A DNA stretch of 64,000 nucleotides from Arthrobacter bambusae (GTDB lineage: Bacteria; Actinomycetota; Actinomycetes; Actinomycetales; Micrococcaceae): contig NZ_JAUSSZ010000003.1 in NCBI RefSeq assembly GCF_030812595.1, positions 248,001 through 312,000 on the forward strand. The letters are read 5' to 3'. Position numbers and translations under genes: made by a program. The notes beneath the pieces were generated by a model. It did not search any database. It was given only the letters and a program-made list of their open reading frames with translations, and was not told the DNA's origin. Of the stretch, positions 37,925 to 47,337 are shown one piece after another (position 1 is the first letter of the stretch; the number at the start of each line of letters is the position of its first letter).

Positions 37925-40666
37925 ATGAGTGAAGAAACACCAGAGGTTCCTGCCGAGTCGGCCGGTATTCCGGAACCCGTACTTGAGGGCGATTTGCTGA
38001 CCGACCGCGTGGACCAGGTGGACCTGCAGACGGAAATGCAGCGGTCCTACTTGGACTATGCCATGGCCGTCATCGTTGGCCGTGCGCTTCCGGACGTCCG
38101 CGACGGGCTGAAGCCTGTCCACCGCCGGGTGCTCTACGCGATGTTCGACGGCGGGTACCGCCCGGACCGCTCCTTCAACAAATGCGCCCGTGTGGTGGGC
38201 GAGGTCATGGGCCAGTACCACCCGCATGGTGACACCGCGATCTACGACGCCCTGGTCCGCCTCATCCAGGACTGGACGATGCGCTACCCGCTGGCGCTGG
38301 GCCAGGGTAACTTCGGTTCCCCGGGCAATGACGGCGCTGCGGCCCCGCGATACACCGAAACCAAGATGGCCCAGCTGGCCATGGAAATGGTCAGGGACAT
38401 CGACGAGGAAACCGTCGACTTCCAGGACAACTACGACGGCAAGAACCAGGAACCCACCATCCTGCCGGCGCGTTTCCCCAACCTGTTGGTCAACGGCTCC
38501 TCCGGCATCGCCGTCGGCATGGCCACCAATATCCCGCCGCACAACCTCCGCGAAGTCGCCGATGGCGTGCAGTGGTACCTGGCCAACCCGACGGCCAGCC
38601 GTGAGGAGCTGCTCGAGGCATTGCTCGTGCGCATCAAAGGTCCCGATTTCCCGACCGGCGCGACCATCCTCGGCCACAAGGGCATCGAGGACGCCTATCG
38701 GACGGGCCGCGGCTCCATCACCATGCGCGCCGTGGTGAACGTCGAGGAACTCCAGGGCCGCACATGCCTGGTGGTCACCGAACTGCCGTACCAGGCCAAC
38801 CCGGACAACCTTGCCATCAAGATCGCCGAGCTGGTCAAGGACGGCAAGATCCAGGGCATCGCGGACCTCCGCGACGAGACGTCCGGCCGTACCGGACAGC
38901 GGCTCGTGATCGTGCTCAAGCGCGACGCCGTGGCCAAGGTGGTGCTCAACAACCTCTACAAGCACACCCAGCTGCAGGACAATTTCGGTGCCAACATGCT
39001 GGCGATCGTCGACGGCGTGCCCCGCACGCTGAGCTTGGACGCCTTCGTCCGCCACTGGGTGGCCCACCAGATGAGCGTCATTGTCCGGCGGACCCGCTAC
39101 CGCCTGCGCAAGGCCGAAGAAGAGGCGCACATCCTGCGCGCGCTTCTCAAGGCGCTTGACATGCTGGACGAGGTCATCGCACTCATCCGAGCCTCCAACA
39201 CCACCGAGGCCGCCCGTGATGGCTTGATGGGGTTGCTGGACATCGATGAGCTCCAGGCCCGCGCCATCCTCGACATGCAGCTCCGCCGGCTCGCCGCGTT
39301 GGAAAGGCAGAAGATCCAGGACAGGCACTCGGAGCTGGAAGCCATGATCACGGAGTTCAACGCGATCCTGTCATCCGAGCAGCGCCAGCGCGACATCATC
39401 AGCGAGGAACTTGCCGAGATCGTGGCCAAGCATGGCGATGATCGCCGGACCCACATCCTCATGGGCTTCGACGGCGACATGTCGATGGAAGACCTCATCC
39501 CCGAGGAAGAAGTGGTGGTCACCATCACCCGCGGCGGATACGTCAAGCGCACCCGCAGCGACAATTACCGTTCGCAGCAGCGTGGCGGCAAGGGCGTCAA
39601 GGGTGCCCAGCTCCGCGGCGACGATGTCGTGGAGCACTTCTTCGTCACAACCACGCACCACTGGTTGCTGTTCTTCACCAACCTGGGCCGCGTGTACCGG
39701 GCCAAGGCGTACGAGCTTGCCGAGGCCGGCCGTGACGCCAAGGGACAGCACGTGGCAAACCTGTTGGCCTTCCAGCCGGACGAACACATCGCTCAAGTCC
39801 TTGACTTGCGCGACTACGAGCAGGCCCCGTACCTGGTGCTCGCTACCAAGAACGGCCTTGTGAAGAAGACGCGCCTGGAGGACTACGACACCAACCGCAC
39901 CGCCGGCGTGATCGCCATCAACCTGCGGGATGAGGATGAGCTTGTCTCGGCGCAGCTTGTGTCCGAAACAGACGATCTCCTCCTGGTTTCCCGCAAAGGC
40001 CAGTCGATCCGCTTCACGGCCACCGACGAGGCACTGCGGCCCATGGGGCGCGCCACCTCGGGTGTGACCGGCATGAAGTTCCGCGAAGACGACGAACTTC
40101 TTGCGGCGGATGTCGTAAAGGATGGCTCGTTCGTCTTTGTGGTGACCGAAGGCGGATACGCCAAGCGCACCGCCGTCGAAGAATACCGGCTCCAGGGCCG
40201 TGGCGGCCTGGGCATCAAGGTAGCCAAGCTTCAAGAGGAACGAGGCGACCTTGTCGGCGCCCTGATCGTCAACGAAGAAGACGAAGTCCTCGTGGTCATG
40301 GAGGGTGGCAAGATTGTCCGCTCCGCCGTGGCCGGTGTTCCCGCCAAGGGCCGAGACACCATGGGCGTCATCTTCGCGAAGCCTGACAAGAACGACCGCA
40401 TCATCGAGGTGGCCCGCAACAGCGAACGCGGCCTTGATGCCGAGGAGTCCGACGACGAACAGGGCGAGGGCACGGACGACGCCTCAACCGTCACCAGCGT
40501 CGAAAATCCCCTCGAAGGAACGTCCCGGGCAGACGATGACGTAACGTTGGCTGCAAACAGCGGCGCCGATCAGGTGACCGCGACGGCCGAATCGGGATCG
40601 GCCGCAGGATCCGGTAATGGGTCCGGCGTCGAGCTGAACGAAGACAATACCGGAGGTAACGAGTGA
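37925..40666 (+). CDS. gyrA: DNA gyrase subunit A
   Basis: A 913-residue GyrA that cuts and rejoins DNA. The catalytic Tyr143 is in [13 protein letters not shown]. The quinolone-resistance region reads [14 protein letters not shown], with Thr104 and Asp108 at the positions of E. coli Ser83 and Asp87. The C-terminal beta-pinwheel repeats include the GyrA box [11 protein letters not shown] final stretch of about 75 residues is acidic and Ser/Gly/Thr-rich, probably disordered. The stop overlaps the GTG of the DUF3566 gene. Confidence 0.98.
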   Translation: MSEETPEVPAESAGIPEPVLEGDLLTDRVDQVDLQTEMQRSYLDYAMAVIVGRALPDVRDGLKPVHRRVLYAMFDGGYRPDRSFNKCARVVGEVMGQYHPHGDTAIYDALVRLIQDWTMRYPLALGQGNFGSPGNDGAAAPRYTETKMAQLAMEMVRDIDEETVDFQDNYDGKNQEPTILPARFPNLLVNGSSGIAVGMATNIPPHNLREVADGVQWYLANPTASREELLEALLVRIKGPDFPTGATILGHKGIEDAYRTGRGSITMRAVVNVEELQGRTCLVVTELPYQANPDNLAIKIAELVKDGKIQGIADLRDETSGRTGQRLVIVLKRDAVAKVVLNNLYKHTQLQDNFGANMLAIVDGVPRTLSLDAFVRHWVAHQMSVIVRRTRYRLRKAEEEAHILRALLKALDMLDEVIALIRASNTTEAARDGLMGLLDIDELQARAILDMQLRRLAALERQKIQDRHSELEAMITEFNAILSSEQRQRDIISEELAEIVAKHGDDRRTHILMGFDGDMSMEDLIPEEEVVVTITRGGYVKRTRSDNYRSQQRGGKGVKGAQLRGDDVVEHFFVTTTHHWLLFFTNLGRVYRAKAYELAEAGRDAKGQHVANLLAFQPDEHIAQVLDLRDYEQAPYLVLATKNGLVKKTRLEDYDTNRTAGVIAINLRDEDELVSAQLVSETDDLLLVSRKGQSIRFTATDEALRPMGRATSGVTGMKFREDDELLAADVVKDGSFVFVVTEGGYAKRTAVEEYRLQGRGGLGIKVAKLQEERGDLVGALIVNEEDEVLVVMEGGKIVRSAVAGVPAKGRDTMGVIFAKPDKNDRIIEVARNSERGLDAEESDDEQGEGTDDASTVTSVENPLEGTSRADDDVTLAANSGADQVTATAESGSAAGSGNGSGVELNEDNTGGNE

Positions 40667-41361
40667 GCAATTCGGACTCATATCCCAAGCCGAGTACGGG
40701 TGTCCCTGGAGGATTGCGGCAGCCGTCGGCTACTCCGCGGGTAGACGCACCGGCCCGCCCCCAGCAGCGCCCTGCGGCGTCCGCTTCGGGTGCGGCAGGA
40801 ACCGGCGCGGAAAAGGTCCCCGGCCAGCGCCCGGCGGTTCCTGGCCAGCGCCCGGCGGTCCCGGGCCAGCGTCCCGCAGGAACAGCACAGCGCCCGGCAG
40901 GGCAGCGTCCCGCGGTGCCAGGCCAGAGGCCCGTGCAAGGACAACAGCGACCGGCCACGGGCGCTCCCGGGCTCGTGAAGCCGGCACCCAAGGCGAAGGT
41001 CCGCCGCGCACGCCTGCTCGTCAGCAAGGTTGATCCCTGGTCTGTCCTGAAGATGGCGTTCCTGCTGTCGGTTGCCTTGGGCATCGTGACAGTGATTGCC
41101 GCCGTCGTTCTTTGGACCGTTCTGGACCTCACCGGCATTTTCAACCAGGTGGACAGCCTTCTGGGCACCCTCGCAGGCTCGGAAAGCGGTGGCTTCGAAC
41201 TCAAGAAAGTTGCATCGCTTGGGCAGGTGGCCTCGTTCGCCACCATCATCGCCGTCGTCAATGTTGTCCTGCTGACGGCTCTGTCCATGCTGAGTGCCGT
41301 GCTTTATAACATTGCGGCAACACTTGTGGGCGGCATTGGTGTGACCCTCACCGACGACTAG
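40663..41361 (+). CDS. DUF3566 membrane protein
   Basis: A 232-residue protein. Residues 1-100 are Pro/Gly/Ala-rich with tandem units like GQRPAVP, cytoplasmic and probably disordered. The C-terminal half is the DUF3566 domain (from about residue 113, [20 protein letters not shown]) with two transmembrane helices. The GTG overlaps the stop of gyrA by 4 bases. The gene follows gyrA throughout the actinobacteria; a link to division or elongation is suspected, but no activity is established here. Confidence 0.92.
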   Translation: MSNSDSYPKPSTGVPGGLRQPSATPRVDAPARPQQRPAASASGAAGTGAEKVPGQRPAVPGQRPAVPGQRPAGTAQRPAGQRPAVPGQRPVQGQQRPATGAPGLVKPAPKAKVRRARLLVSKVDPWSVLKMAFLLSVALGIVTVIAAVVLWTVLDLTGIFNQVDSLLGTLAGSESGGFELKKVASLGQVASFATIIAVVNVVLLTALSMLSAVLYNIAATLVGGIGVTLTDD

Positions 41362-41418
41362 CCCAAACGCTCGGTAATTGAGGAAACTGCTGGAAAACAG
41401 TGGTGGAAATACCTCGAT

Positions 41419-41448
41419 TTGAGATCGGGCCGGGATGTGCTGTAAAGT
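41419..41448 (+). promoter_or_regulatory. Candidate promoter of tRNA-Ile
   Basis: TTGAGA and TAAAGT are separated by 18 bases, which places a start about 18 bases before the tRNA. Confidence 0.5.
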
Positions 41449-41473
41449 CATGTCTCGGCCCGAAGAGGTATCG

Positions 41474-41547
41474 GGGCGTATAGCTCAGGCGGTTAGAGCG
41501 CTTCGCTGATAACGAAGAGGTCCCAGGTTCAAGTCCTGGTACGCCCA
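41474..41547 (+). tRNA. tRNA-Ile (GAT anticodon)
   Basis: A full cloverleaf: acceptor GGGCGTA with TACGCCC, anticodon stem CTTCG/CGAAG around loop CTGATAA (anticodon GAT), and T arm CCAGG TTCAAGT CCTGG. The CCA end is not encoded (ACGG follows). It is placed after gyrA and DUF3566 as in related genomes. Confidence 0.97.
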
Positions 41548-41604
41548 CGGAACCTGCACAGGTTTTGCTAAAGGTTCGGGAAGCCGAACCGGAACGGGGT
41601 GCAT

Positions 41605-41721
41605 GTGAAGAAGTTGCTGGTAGTTGCAGCTGCGATCGCAGGCGTCCTGCTCTATAAAAAGGTGCAGGAATCCGAAGCCCGGAAAACAGTCTGGAGCAAG
41701 GCAACCGACAAGGTTGACTAG
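41605..41721 (+). CDS. DLW-39 family small protein
   Basis: A 38-residue protein starting at GTG and beginning (Met)KKLLVVAAAIAGVLLY, a single hydrophobic helix, then KKVQESEARKTVWSKATD with the conserved tryptophan (the family name comes from the DLW motif; here it is TVW). Its place between tRNA-Ile and tRNA-Ala is the hallmark position of this actinobacterial family. Function unknown. Confidence 0.88.
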   Translation: MKKLLVVAAAIAGVLLYKKVQESEARKTVWSKATDKVD

Positions 41722-41793
41722 CTAGGACGCTCGGTCTGGAGGTGGTAAAAACCATCGACGGAACTGGGGTAGTATGGATGGGTTGCTTCTTAT

Positions 41794-41869
41794 GGGGGCA
41801 TGGCGCAATTGGTAGCGCACCTGCTTTGCAAGCAGGGGGTTCGGGGTTCGAGTCCCCGTGCCTCCACCA
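41794..41869 (+). tRNA. tRNA-Ala (TGC anticodon)
   Basis: Acceptor GGGGGCA pairs with TGCCTCC (one G-U), anticodon stem CCTGC/GCAGG around TTTGCAA (anticodon TGC), T arm CGGGG TTCGAGT CCCCG, and an encoded CCA (41867-41869). Confidence 0.97.
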
Positions 41870-41882
41870 TAGGAAATAATGA

Positions 41883-41920
41883 AAGAGCCAGGCGGCTAGA
41901 CCGCTTGGCTCTTTTGTTTT
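41883..41920 (+). terminator. Terminator after tRNA-Ala
   Basis: A 13-bp stem with one G-U (41883-41895 with 41901-41913; AAGAGCCAGGCGG / CCGCTTGGCTCTT) followed by a T-rich tail (TTTTGTTTT). Confidence 0.82.
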
Positions 41921-42003
41921 CGACGCGGAAAATTCTCTGCGCGGCGCTGGTGGACCACCGACGCGCGAATTCCGGTGTCGACAGGGAATTCTCGCGTCGG
42001 TAG

Positions 42004-42396
42004 CTAATTTCCGCGTCCTTGCTCCCACACGGAGGTCAGTGCCCGCAGGGGATCCACCAAGGCCTCGACAGCCCAAGCAGGGGCTTCGGCGAGTAGGGCA
42101 TCCTCGAAGGCGAGCTGGGCGGGAATCACCTCATCCACGAGCGCTGCGCCGGTGTCTGTGAGGATGAGAAGGGACGAGCGTCCGTCGGCCGGGTTGGCCG
42201 TCCGGCTCAGCAGTCTTAGAGCCTGGAGGGCGTTCAGCCGCATGGTGATCGCGCAGCGCGGAAAGCACGTCCAGCTCGCCGCGGGTGAGCCCGTAGTCGG
42301 CGAGGAAGGCATCGCTGGCTTCGAGGATGAGGCGGGAAGCGCGCAGCACGCGATGGATCACCCCGAGGCTGGTGAAGTTCAGGTCCGGGCGCAGCC
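42004..42396 (-). pseudogene. MarR-family regulator remnant
   Basis: The N-terminal part of a MarR protein (RLILEASDAFLADYGLTRGE then LDVLSALR, about 42396-42251) is in one frame and the C-terminal part (ITMRLNALQALRLLSRTANP and on to the end at 42004) in another. At about 42250 the sequence jumps from SALR straight to ITMRL, so roughly 20-25 residues of the DNA-binding helix region are missing and the frame is broken. It cannot make a normal regulator. Its 5' end abuts the FUSC remnant in the opposite direction. Confidence 0.8.
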
Positions 42397-42820
42397 GGGC
42401 CTCGGTGCCCGCAGCCGCCCTCGCCGCGGCCGGCGCGGCCGTCTTCGCGCTGCTGCTCGCCCTCCCGGATCGCACCGCCCGCGGCGGCGACGGCGGCGAC
42501 GGCGGTGACCACGTGAGGTATCGGCTGTCGTGGCGCGACCTGCGCCCGTCCGAGCCGGTGGGCCGCCACGCCGCCCGCTATCTGCTCGGTATCGCCGCCA
42601 CAGGCCTCGTCGTCGCGACCAGCGGTATCGGCCATCCCTACTGGACCTTCTGCTAGGCAATCTCATGCTGCCAGCCTCGATCGGCACCCTCCTGACTCAG
42701 CGCGCCCTCGAGACCGTCATTGGGCTCACCATCGCCCTAGCCGCCACTGTCATCACCCACGAAAGGCGCACTCCTAGAGGCGAACCTGCCCTCAGCCACC
42801 CCACTAAGGTTGGAATGTGA
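42397..42820 (+). pseudogene. FUSC-family (fusaric acid resistance-like) membrane protein remnant
   Basis: Two frames on the plus strand recall the C-terminal half of FUSC transporters: one contains LSWRDLRPSEPVGRHAARYL and GIGHPYW before a stop at about 42654, the second continues with LPASIGTLLTQRALETVIGL and AATVITHERR. The stretch between GHPYW and LPASIG is much shorter than in intact proteins, so there has been an internal deletion as well as a frame break, and the N-terminal half is absent. The end reaches the start of the EamA gene. Confidence 0.72.
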
Positions 42821-43725
42821 ACTTCATTGTTGCAGCTTTGGGTGTGCTCGGCGTCGCCTCATCCGGGCCCCTCATCGCCGGAACCCTTGGAGCCACCTCA
42901 GTCACGGCACTTGCTATCGCTTTCTGGCGCAACGCAATCGGCGCCGTCGTCATGGCCTCGCCGGTCTTGGTCCGGGAGCCCCGCCAGTTTCGTAAGATCA
43001 CCCGCCACGAGTTCACCTGGTCGGCGATAGCGGCAGTGGCGCTTGCCTTCCACTTCGCTTGCTTCATCACCGCGCTGCAGCTTACGTCAGTAGCGGCCGC
43101 CACCGCCTTGGTATGCCTGCAGTCAGCGTGGATCGCCGTTTTCCAGCTCCTGCGCGGCACAAGGCACCGTTGGCCGGTCTTGGTGGGCCTGGGTATCGCG
43201 CTGGGCGGCGTCGCCGCCATCACGGGCTTTGACATGGGTACCGCCCCGAAAGCCCTCCTCGGTGACATCCTGGCCCTCGCCGGTGGCGCCCTGGCAGGTC
43301 TGTATACCTTGGCCGGCGGCAAAGCCCGCCAGAGCATGAGCACCGGAACGTACACGACGCTGTGCTACGGCATCTGCGCGGCCATCATCGCCGTCCTGGC
43401 CCTTACCGGCGGCCAGCCGCTTGTAGGATTCGACGCCGGTGGCTGGCTCGGGATTGTGGCCATCACAGTATGCGCACAACTGGTGGGCCACACCGCCTTC
43501 AACCATCTCCTGGCCACCGTGAGCCCGCTGCTGGTGTCCATGATCATCCTGCTGGAGATTCCGGGCGCAGCCCTTCTTGCTGCTGTCTTCCTGCACGAGA
43601 CCCTGCCTGCCGGTACCTACGCGGGACTTGCCCTGATCCTGGTTGGACTCGCCGTCGTCGTGGGCGGTCAGCGGCGCGGCAAGGACGACGCCGACGGCAA
43701 GATCGCCGAGCTCGGTACCGACTGA
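42817..43725 (+). CDS. EamA/DMT-family transporter
   Basis: A 302-residue protein with ten hydrophobic helices arranged as two EamA repeats, as in drug/metabolite exporters of the RhaT/YdcZ type; the second repeat begins near residue 150 (LLGDILALAGGALAGLYTLAG). It starts at GTG with AAGGTTGG upstream. The C-terminal 20 residues are charged and cytoplasmic. The substrate is unknown. It converges on the glycosyltransferase gene. Confidence 0.92.
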   Translation: MNFIVAALGVLGVASSGPLIAGTLGATSVTALAIAFWRNAIGAVVMASPVLVREPRQFRKITRHEFTWSAIAAVALAFHFACFITALQLTSVAAATALVCLQSAWIAVFQLLRGTRHRWPVLVGLGIALGGVAAITGFDMGTAPKALLGDILALAGGALAGLYTLAGGKARQSMSTGTYTTLCYGICAAIIAVLALTGGQPLVGFDAGGWLGIVAITVCAQLVGHTAFNHLLATVSPLLVSMIILLEIPGAALLAAVFLHETLPAGTYAGLALILVGLAVVVGGQRRGKDDADGKIAELGTD

Positions 43726-43731
43726 GCTGCG

Positions 43732-44616
43732 CTACAGTCCGCCGCGGCGGACGCCTTGGCTTGCATTGGCCGTATGGATGGCCCGGAGCAGCTTGGCCGG
43801 GAAGTAGACCGAGAAGAACACCACCATGGGTGCCTTCAGGGCCATCTTCTTGACGTTGTGGGCCTTGTAGGTGCGGTCGAAGCGGGTCACGTAGTACCGG
43901 TAGTCCCGCGGAGAGTCCTCGAGCCTGCGGGCAGACATCCCCGAGACCATCTGCGGCCAGTACTGGACCCGGAGATCGTGCTCCGCGAGGTGCAGGGAAA
44001 GATCGATGTCCTCATGCATCTCATCCTTCTCATCCAGGCAGGTCTCGCCGCGGATTGTTTCCCAGGCGGATCGGCGAAGCGCCATGTTGGATCCAAAAAG
44101 GAAGTGGTATTGGTGCTTCGCAAGGCGGAGCATGAGCTGGCGCATCTTGTCGTCGGCTTTGAGCCCGAACCTGCGCATGGGCATGTCGTAGTACACCACG
44201 GGACCTGTGGCCGCCTGCACCGAGGGATCGGCGAACGCCTTTTGGACCTGCTCCACCCAGTCAGGTTCCACAACGGAGTCGGCATCGATCCGGCCGAGGA
44301 TATCCGACGTTGCGCAATCAAGGCCGAAGTTGCGGGTGGGGATGAGTCCCTGAGCCTTGTCCTGGCTTAGCAGGATGATGGGACTCTCCGGGTATTCCTG
44401 CTGCATCTGGTGCACCATCTGCGCAGTGCGGTCCGTGGACATGTTGTTCACGACGATGATCTCGTCGGCAGGTACGGACTGGTAGACGGCCGCGACCAGG
44501 CATTGCCGTATGACGCTTTCCTCGTTGTACGCCGGAATGATGATCGAAACGCTCGGCTTCACGGGCGCGACGGCTGCGTTGGTTGCTGCATCTAGGAAAG
44601 ATCTATCGGCTGGCAT
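43732..44616 (-). CDS. Glycosyltransferase family 2 protein
   Basis: A protein of about 294 residues. The GT-A fold starts with PSVSIIIPAYNEESVIRQCL, the metal-binding DxD is in LGRIDADSVVEPDW, and a later acidic motif is KDEMHEDIDLSLHL. A hydrophobic stretch near the C terminus (KAPMVVFFSVYFPAKLLRAI) may associate with the membrane. ATG at 44616 or GTG at 44622 is the start. It probably makes a cell-surface glycan or glycolipid; no partner genes adjoin. Confidence 0.92.
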   Translation of the reverse strand: MPADRSFLDAATNAAVAPVKPSVSIIIPAYNEESVIRQCLVAAVYQSVPADEIIVVNNMSTDRTAQMVHQMQQEYPESPIILLSQDKAQGLIPTRNFGLDCATSDILGRIDADSVVEPDWVEQVQKAFADPSVQAATGPVVYYDMPMRRFGLKADDKMRQLMLRLAKHQYHFLFGSNMALRRSAWETIRGETCLDEKDEMHEDIDLSLHLAEHDLRVQYWPQMVSGMSARRLEDSPRDYRYYVTRFDRTYKAHNVKKMALKAPMVVFFSVYFPAKLLRAIHTANASQGVRRGGL

Positions 44617-44681
44617 CCCCACAAATCTAACATCAGGCCGGTGTCACTTGAGGAAGTCCCGGGTGACAAGTGGCCAAACAA

Positions 44682-44715
44682 TTGAAGGGATCCCGGCGAA
44701 CCGGAATCCCTTCAA
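44682..44715 (-). terminator. Hairpin terminator after the helical membrane protein gene
   Basis: A 15-bp stem with one mismatch (44682-44696 with 44701-44715; TTGAAGGGAT... / ...ATCCCTTCAA) and a TTCG loop on the minus strand, followed by TTGTTTGG. Confidence 0.7.
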
Positions 44716-44738
44716 TGCGGAGCGAATATGGCTATTGC

Positions 44739-45734
44739 CTAGGCTTCGTGCTTGCCTGCTTCGTCCGTGGCTTTCTGGTCCTCGGCCACCTCGTCCTTGG
44801 CTTCTGCATCCTTATGCAGGCTGGCGGCGATGTTCTTCACCGCGGTCTGGGCGTCAGTCGCCACCTTCCCTGCCGTGTCCGTGGCGTCCTCGACGGCGTG
44901 CTTTGCCTTCTCGGCTGCGGCTTCGGCTTTGTCAGCTACCTTAAGCTTCACGTCGTCAACCTTGTCAGCTACCTTGGTGGCTGCCTCGTTCGCCTTGTGT
45001 GCGGCTTTTTCGGCAGCTTCTGCGGCCGGCACCGGTGAGGGCGTTACCGGGGACGGAGTCTTCCAGGGGTCCTCCACCGGGCGGCTGGCCCGCCACGCGG
45101 CGACGCCGGCCGCGGCAGCCGCTGCTATGACCGTGAAGATCAGGAAGCCCCGCTTTTTGGGCTTCCGGGTCGTGGCCAGTTCTTTCGAGACCGTCTTGGA
45201 TGCTTCCTCGGCCGCGGCTTTCAGTTGGGCCGCTGTGGCTTGTGCCTGCTCCTGCAGGTTATGCACCACTCCCGAGTCCACCAGCTTCTGCGCCACGGCA
45301 TCTACCTGCGCAGGGGCGTTTTCGAGGGCCTGATGGACAACCACGGAGGCTTGCCCGAGCTGCTCCGAGAGCTTGGGCAGGTAATCCTCTACAACCCTGT
45401 CCCGGGCGTGGCTAAGGGCCGGGGTGGCTTTGTTAAGGGCTTCCTGGATCTTGGGGGAGGCTTCCTCGACGACGTCGTGGATCTTCGGCGCGAGGTTCGC
45501 CAAGCCTTCCTGGAGCTTCGGTGTGACGGTCGCAACGCCATCAGCGAGGTTGTACGCGGCTGACTTCAGGCCCTCCTGAAGCTTCGGCGAAGCGGTGTCG
45601 ATCCCGTGCTGGATGCGGGGAACCGCCCAGTTCACGGCTGCCTCGACGCGGGGTGTGGCCCAGTCCTTGGCATTTTCGACACCATTCGTAACGGTGTGTT
45701 CAAGTTCGCGGGCAATCCGGTCCGATTTCTTCAC
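44739..45734 (-). CDS. LEA-like, helix-rich single-pass membrane protein
   Basis: A 331-residue protein starting at GTG with GGGAGGT 5 bases upstream. Residues about 25-185 contain degenerate repeats of the type SPKLQEGLxxAA, long amphipathic helices; a transmembrane helix follows at about 200-220 (RGFLIFTVIAAAAAAGVAAW), then a Pro-rich hinge and a second helical part of Ala/Lys/Asp repeats (VADKVDDVKLKVADKAEAAA), similar to LEA group 3 / apolipoprotein-like proteins. It may shape or protect the membrane. No characterised family is recognised. Confidence 0.82.
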   Translation of the reverse strand: MKKSDRIARELEHTVTNGVENAKDWATPRVEAAVNWAVPRIQHGIDTASPKLQEGLKSAAYNLADGVATVTPKLQEGLANLAPKIHDVVEEASPKIQEALNKATPALSHARDRVVEDYLPKLSEQLGQASVVVHQALENAPAQVDAVAQKLVDSGVVHNLQEQAQATAAQLKAAAEEASKTVSKELATTRKPKKRGFLIFTVIAAAAAAGVAAWRASRPVEDPWKTPSPVTPSPVPAAEAAEKAAHKANEAATKVADKVDDVKLKVADKAEAAAEKAKHAVEDATDTAGKVATDAQTAVKNIAASLHKDAEAKDEVAEDQKATDEAGKHEA

Positions 45735-45887
45735 AACTACCTCCCGATCGACATGCTCGTTTGTTGCTAGCCTACGTCGCTTGTTCCGCACCGGCTATTC
45801 ATCCGGAGGATTCATGGAAGATTTCACCGAGCGCGGAACCGTCTTCCTGGCTGCCTCGGCGTTGACCCTGCATGGAAGAATGGCCAT

Positions 45888-46430
45888 ATGACCAACGCAA
45901 CCGCACAAGCAACTTTCCACACGAGCCTCGGTGACATCGTGGTTAACCTCTTCGGCAACCACGCGCCCAAGACGGTCGCCAACTTCGTTGGCCTGGCCAC
46001 GGGCGAAAAGGCCTGGACGCACCCGGAGACCGGCGAAGACAAGACCGGTACCCCGCTGTACAACGGCACCATTTTCCACCGCATCATCAAAGACTTCATG
46101 ATCCAGGGCGGCGATCCCCTCGGCCGCGGCATCGGCGGACCGGGCTACAAGTTCGACGACGAGATCCACCCGGAACTGAACTTCAACGCCCCTTACAAGC
46201 TGGCTATGGCCAACGCCGGCATTCAGATGGGAAAGGGCACCAACGGTTCCCAGTTCTTCATCACCACGGTTAACACCGACTGGCTTTTCGGCAAGCACTC
46301 CATCTTCGGTGAGGTTGCCGACGAAGAGTCCAAGAAGGTTGTAGACGCCATTGAGGCTGTCCGCACCGGCATGGGAGACCGCCCTGTTGAAGACGTCGTC
46401 ATCAACAGCATTGACATCGTCCAGCTCTGA
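45888..46430 (+). CDS. Peptidyl-prolyl cis-trans isomerase (cyclophilin)
   Basis: A 180-residue cyclophilin catalysing proline isomerisation. Family motifs include FHRIIKDFMIQGGDP and the active-site segment GSQFFITTVNTDWLFGKHSI. No signal peptide, so it is cytoplasmic. The rhomboid protease gene follows 21 bases downstream, a common actinobacterial pair close to oriC. Confidence 0.96.
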   Translation: MTNATAQATFHTSLGDIVVNLFGNHAPKTVANFVGLATGEKAWTHPETGEDKTGTPLYNGTIFHRIIKDFMIQGGDPLGRGIGGPGYKFDDEIHPELNFNAPYKLAMANAGIQMGKGTNGSQFFITTVNTDWLFGKHSIFGEVADEESKKVVDAIEAVRTGMGDRPVEDVVINSIDIVQL

Positions 46431-46451
46431 CCACCGGAGTCTGAGCAGCAT

Positions 46452-47321
46452 ATGAGTTACGGAATCCCGGCGGCAGAGCCGTCAGCAGACATCCCGGTGT
46501 GCCCCAGGCACCCGGACAGGCCTTCCTACGTGCGGTGCCAGCGTTGCGGGCGCCCCGCGTGCCCCGAATGCCAGCGGGCGGCCGCCGTCGGGTTCCAATG
46601 CGTTGACTGCGTCAACGAAATGAGGCGTTCGACGCCGGCAGCGCGTTCCGCGTATGGCGGCGCCATTGCGAGCGGACGTCCTTTGGCGACATACATACTT
46701 ATCGGGCTGTGCGCCCTGGTGTATGTGCTGCAATGGCTGATTCCCGGCGGTGTCGTGGAGAGTCAGCTTGCTTTTGCGTCCGCCTATGCTTTCCCCGAGT
46801 ACGGGGCCTTCGAGCCCTGGCGAATGCTGACGAGTGCGTTTGTCCACTCACAGGGCTTCGTTCTGCACATCGTACTCAACATGTACATGCTCTGGATCTT
46901 TGGCCAGGTGCTGGAGCCCGTTCTTGGACGCATCCGCTTCCTCGCCGTTTACTTGTTGTCCGCCGTTGGCGGCTCTGTCGGTTTCCTCCTGCTGACCCCT
47001 GTCTTCCCTGTAACCGCAGTTGAAGGTGCGTCAGGTGCGATCTTCGGTCTCTTCGGCGCCTTGCTGGTGATTCAAAGCCGGCGCCGCGGAGACACCCGTC
47101 AGTTGTGGATCCTTATTCTCATCAACGGTGTGATTGGCTTTGTTGTCCCGGGAATTGCCTGGCAGGCCCACTTGGGCGGCCTCATCACGGGCGGCCTGTG
47201 TGCCGCCGTGATCGCATTTGCTCCGCGTGGACCGCGCCAGGCGCTGTTGCAGGCGGCCGGCATGGCCCTGGTGGCCGGAGTCCTGGTCCTGGCTGCCGTC
47301 CTTCGGGCCACTGCGGGCTGA
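46452..47321 (+). CDS. Rhomboid-family intramembrane serine protease
   Basis: A 289-residue protein. Residues 17-53 form a B-box-like zinc finger (pairs CPRH, CQRC, CPEC, CVDC). Six to seven transmembrane helices follow. The catalytic Ser194 is in EGASGAIFGLFGAL, the partner His240 in WQAHLGGLITGG and the oxyanion-loop Asn143 in HIVLNMYMLW. It cleaves transmembrane substrates; which ones is not known. Confidence 0.95.
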   Translation: MSYGIPAAEPSADIPVCPRHPDRPSYVRCQRCGRPACPECQRAAAVGFQCVDCVNEMRRSTPAARSAYGGAIASGRPLATYILIGLCALVYVLQWLIPGGVVESQLAFASAYAFPEYGAFEPWRMLTSAFVHSQGFVLHIVLNMYMLWIFGQVLEPVLGRIRFLAVYLLSAVGGSVGFLLLTPVFPVTAVEGASGAIFGLFGALLVIQSRRRGDTRQLWILILINGVIGFVVPGIAWQAHLGGLITGGLCAAVIAFAPRGPRQALLQAAGMALVAGVLVLAAVLRATAG

Positions 47322-47337
47322 CAGCCCCTACGCTTCA

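Noticed and set aside
37916..39328. Long open frame opposite gyrA (470 codons)
   Set aside because: Antisense shadow of a certain gene; no ribosome binding site or recognisable domain.
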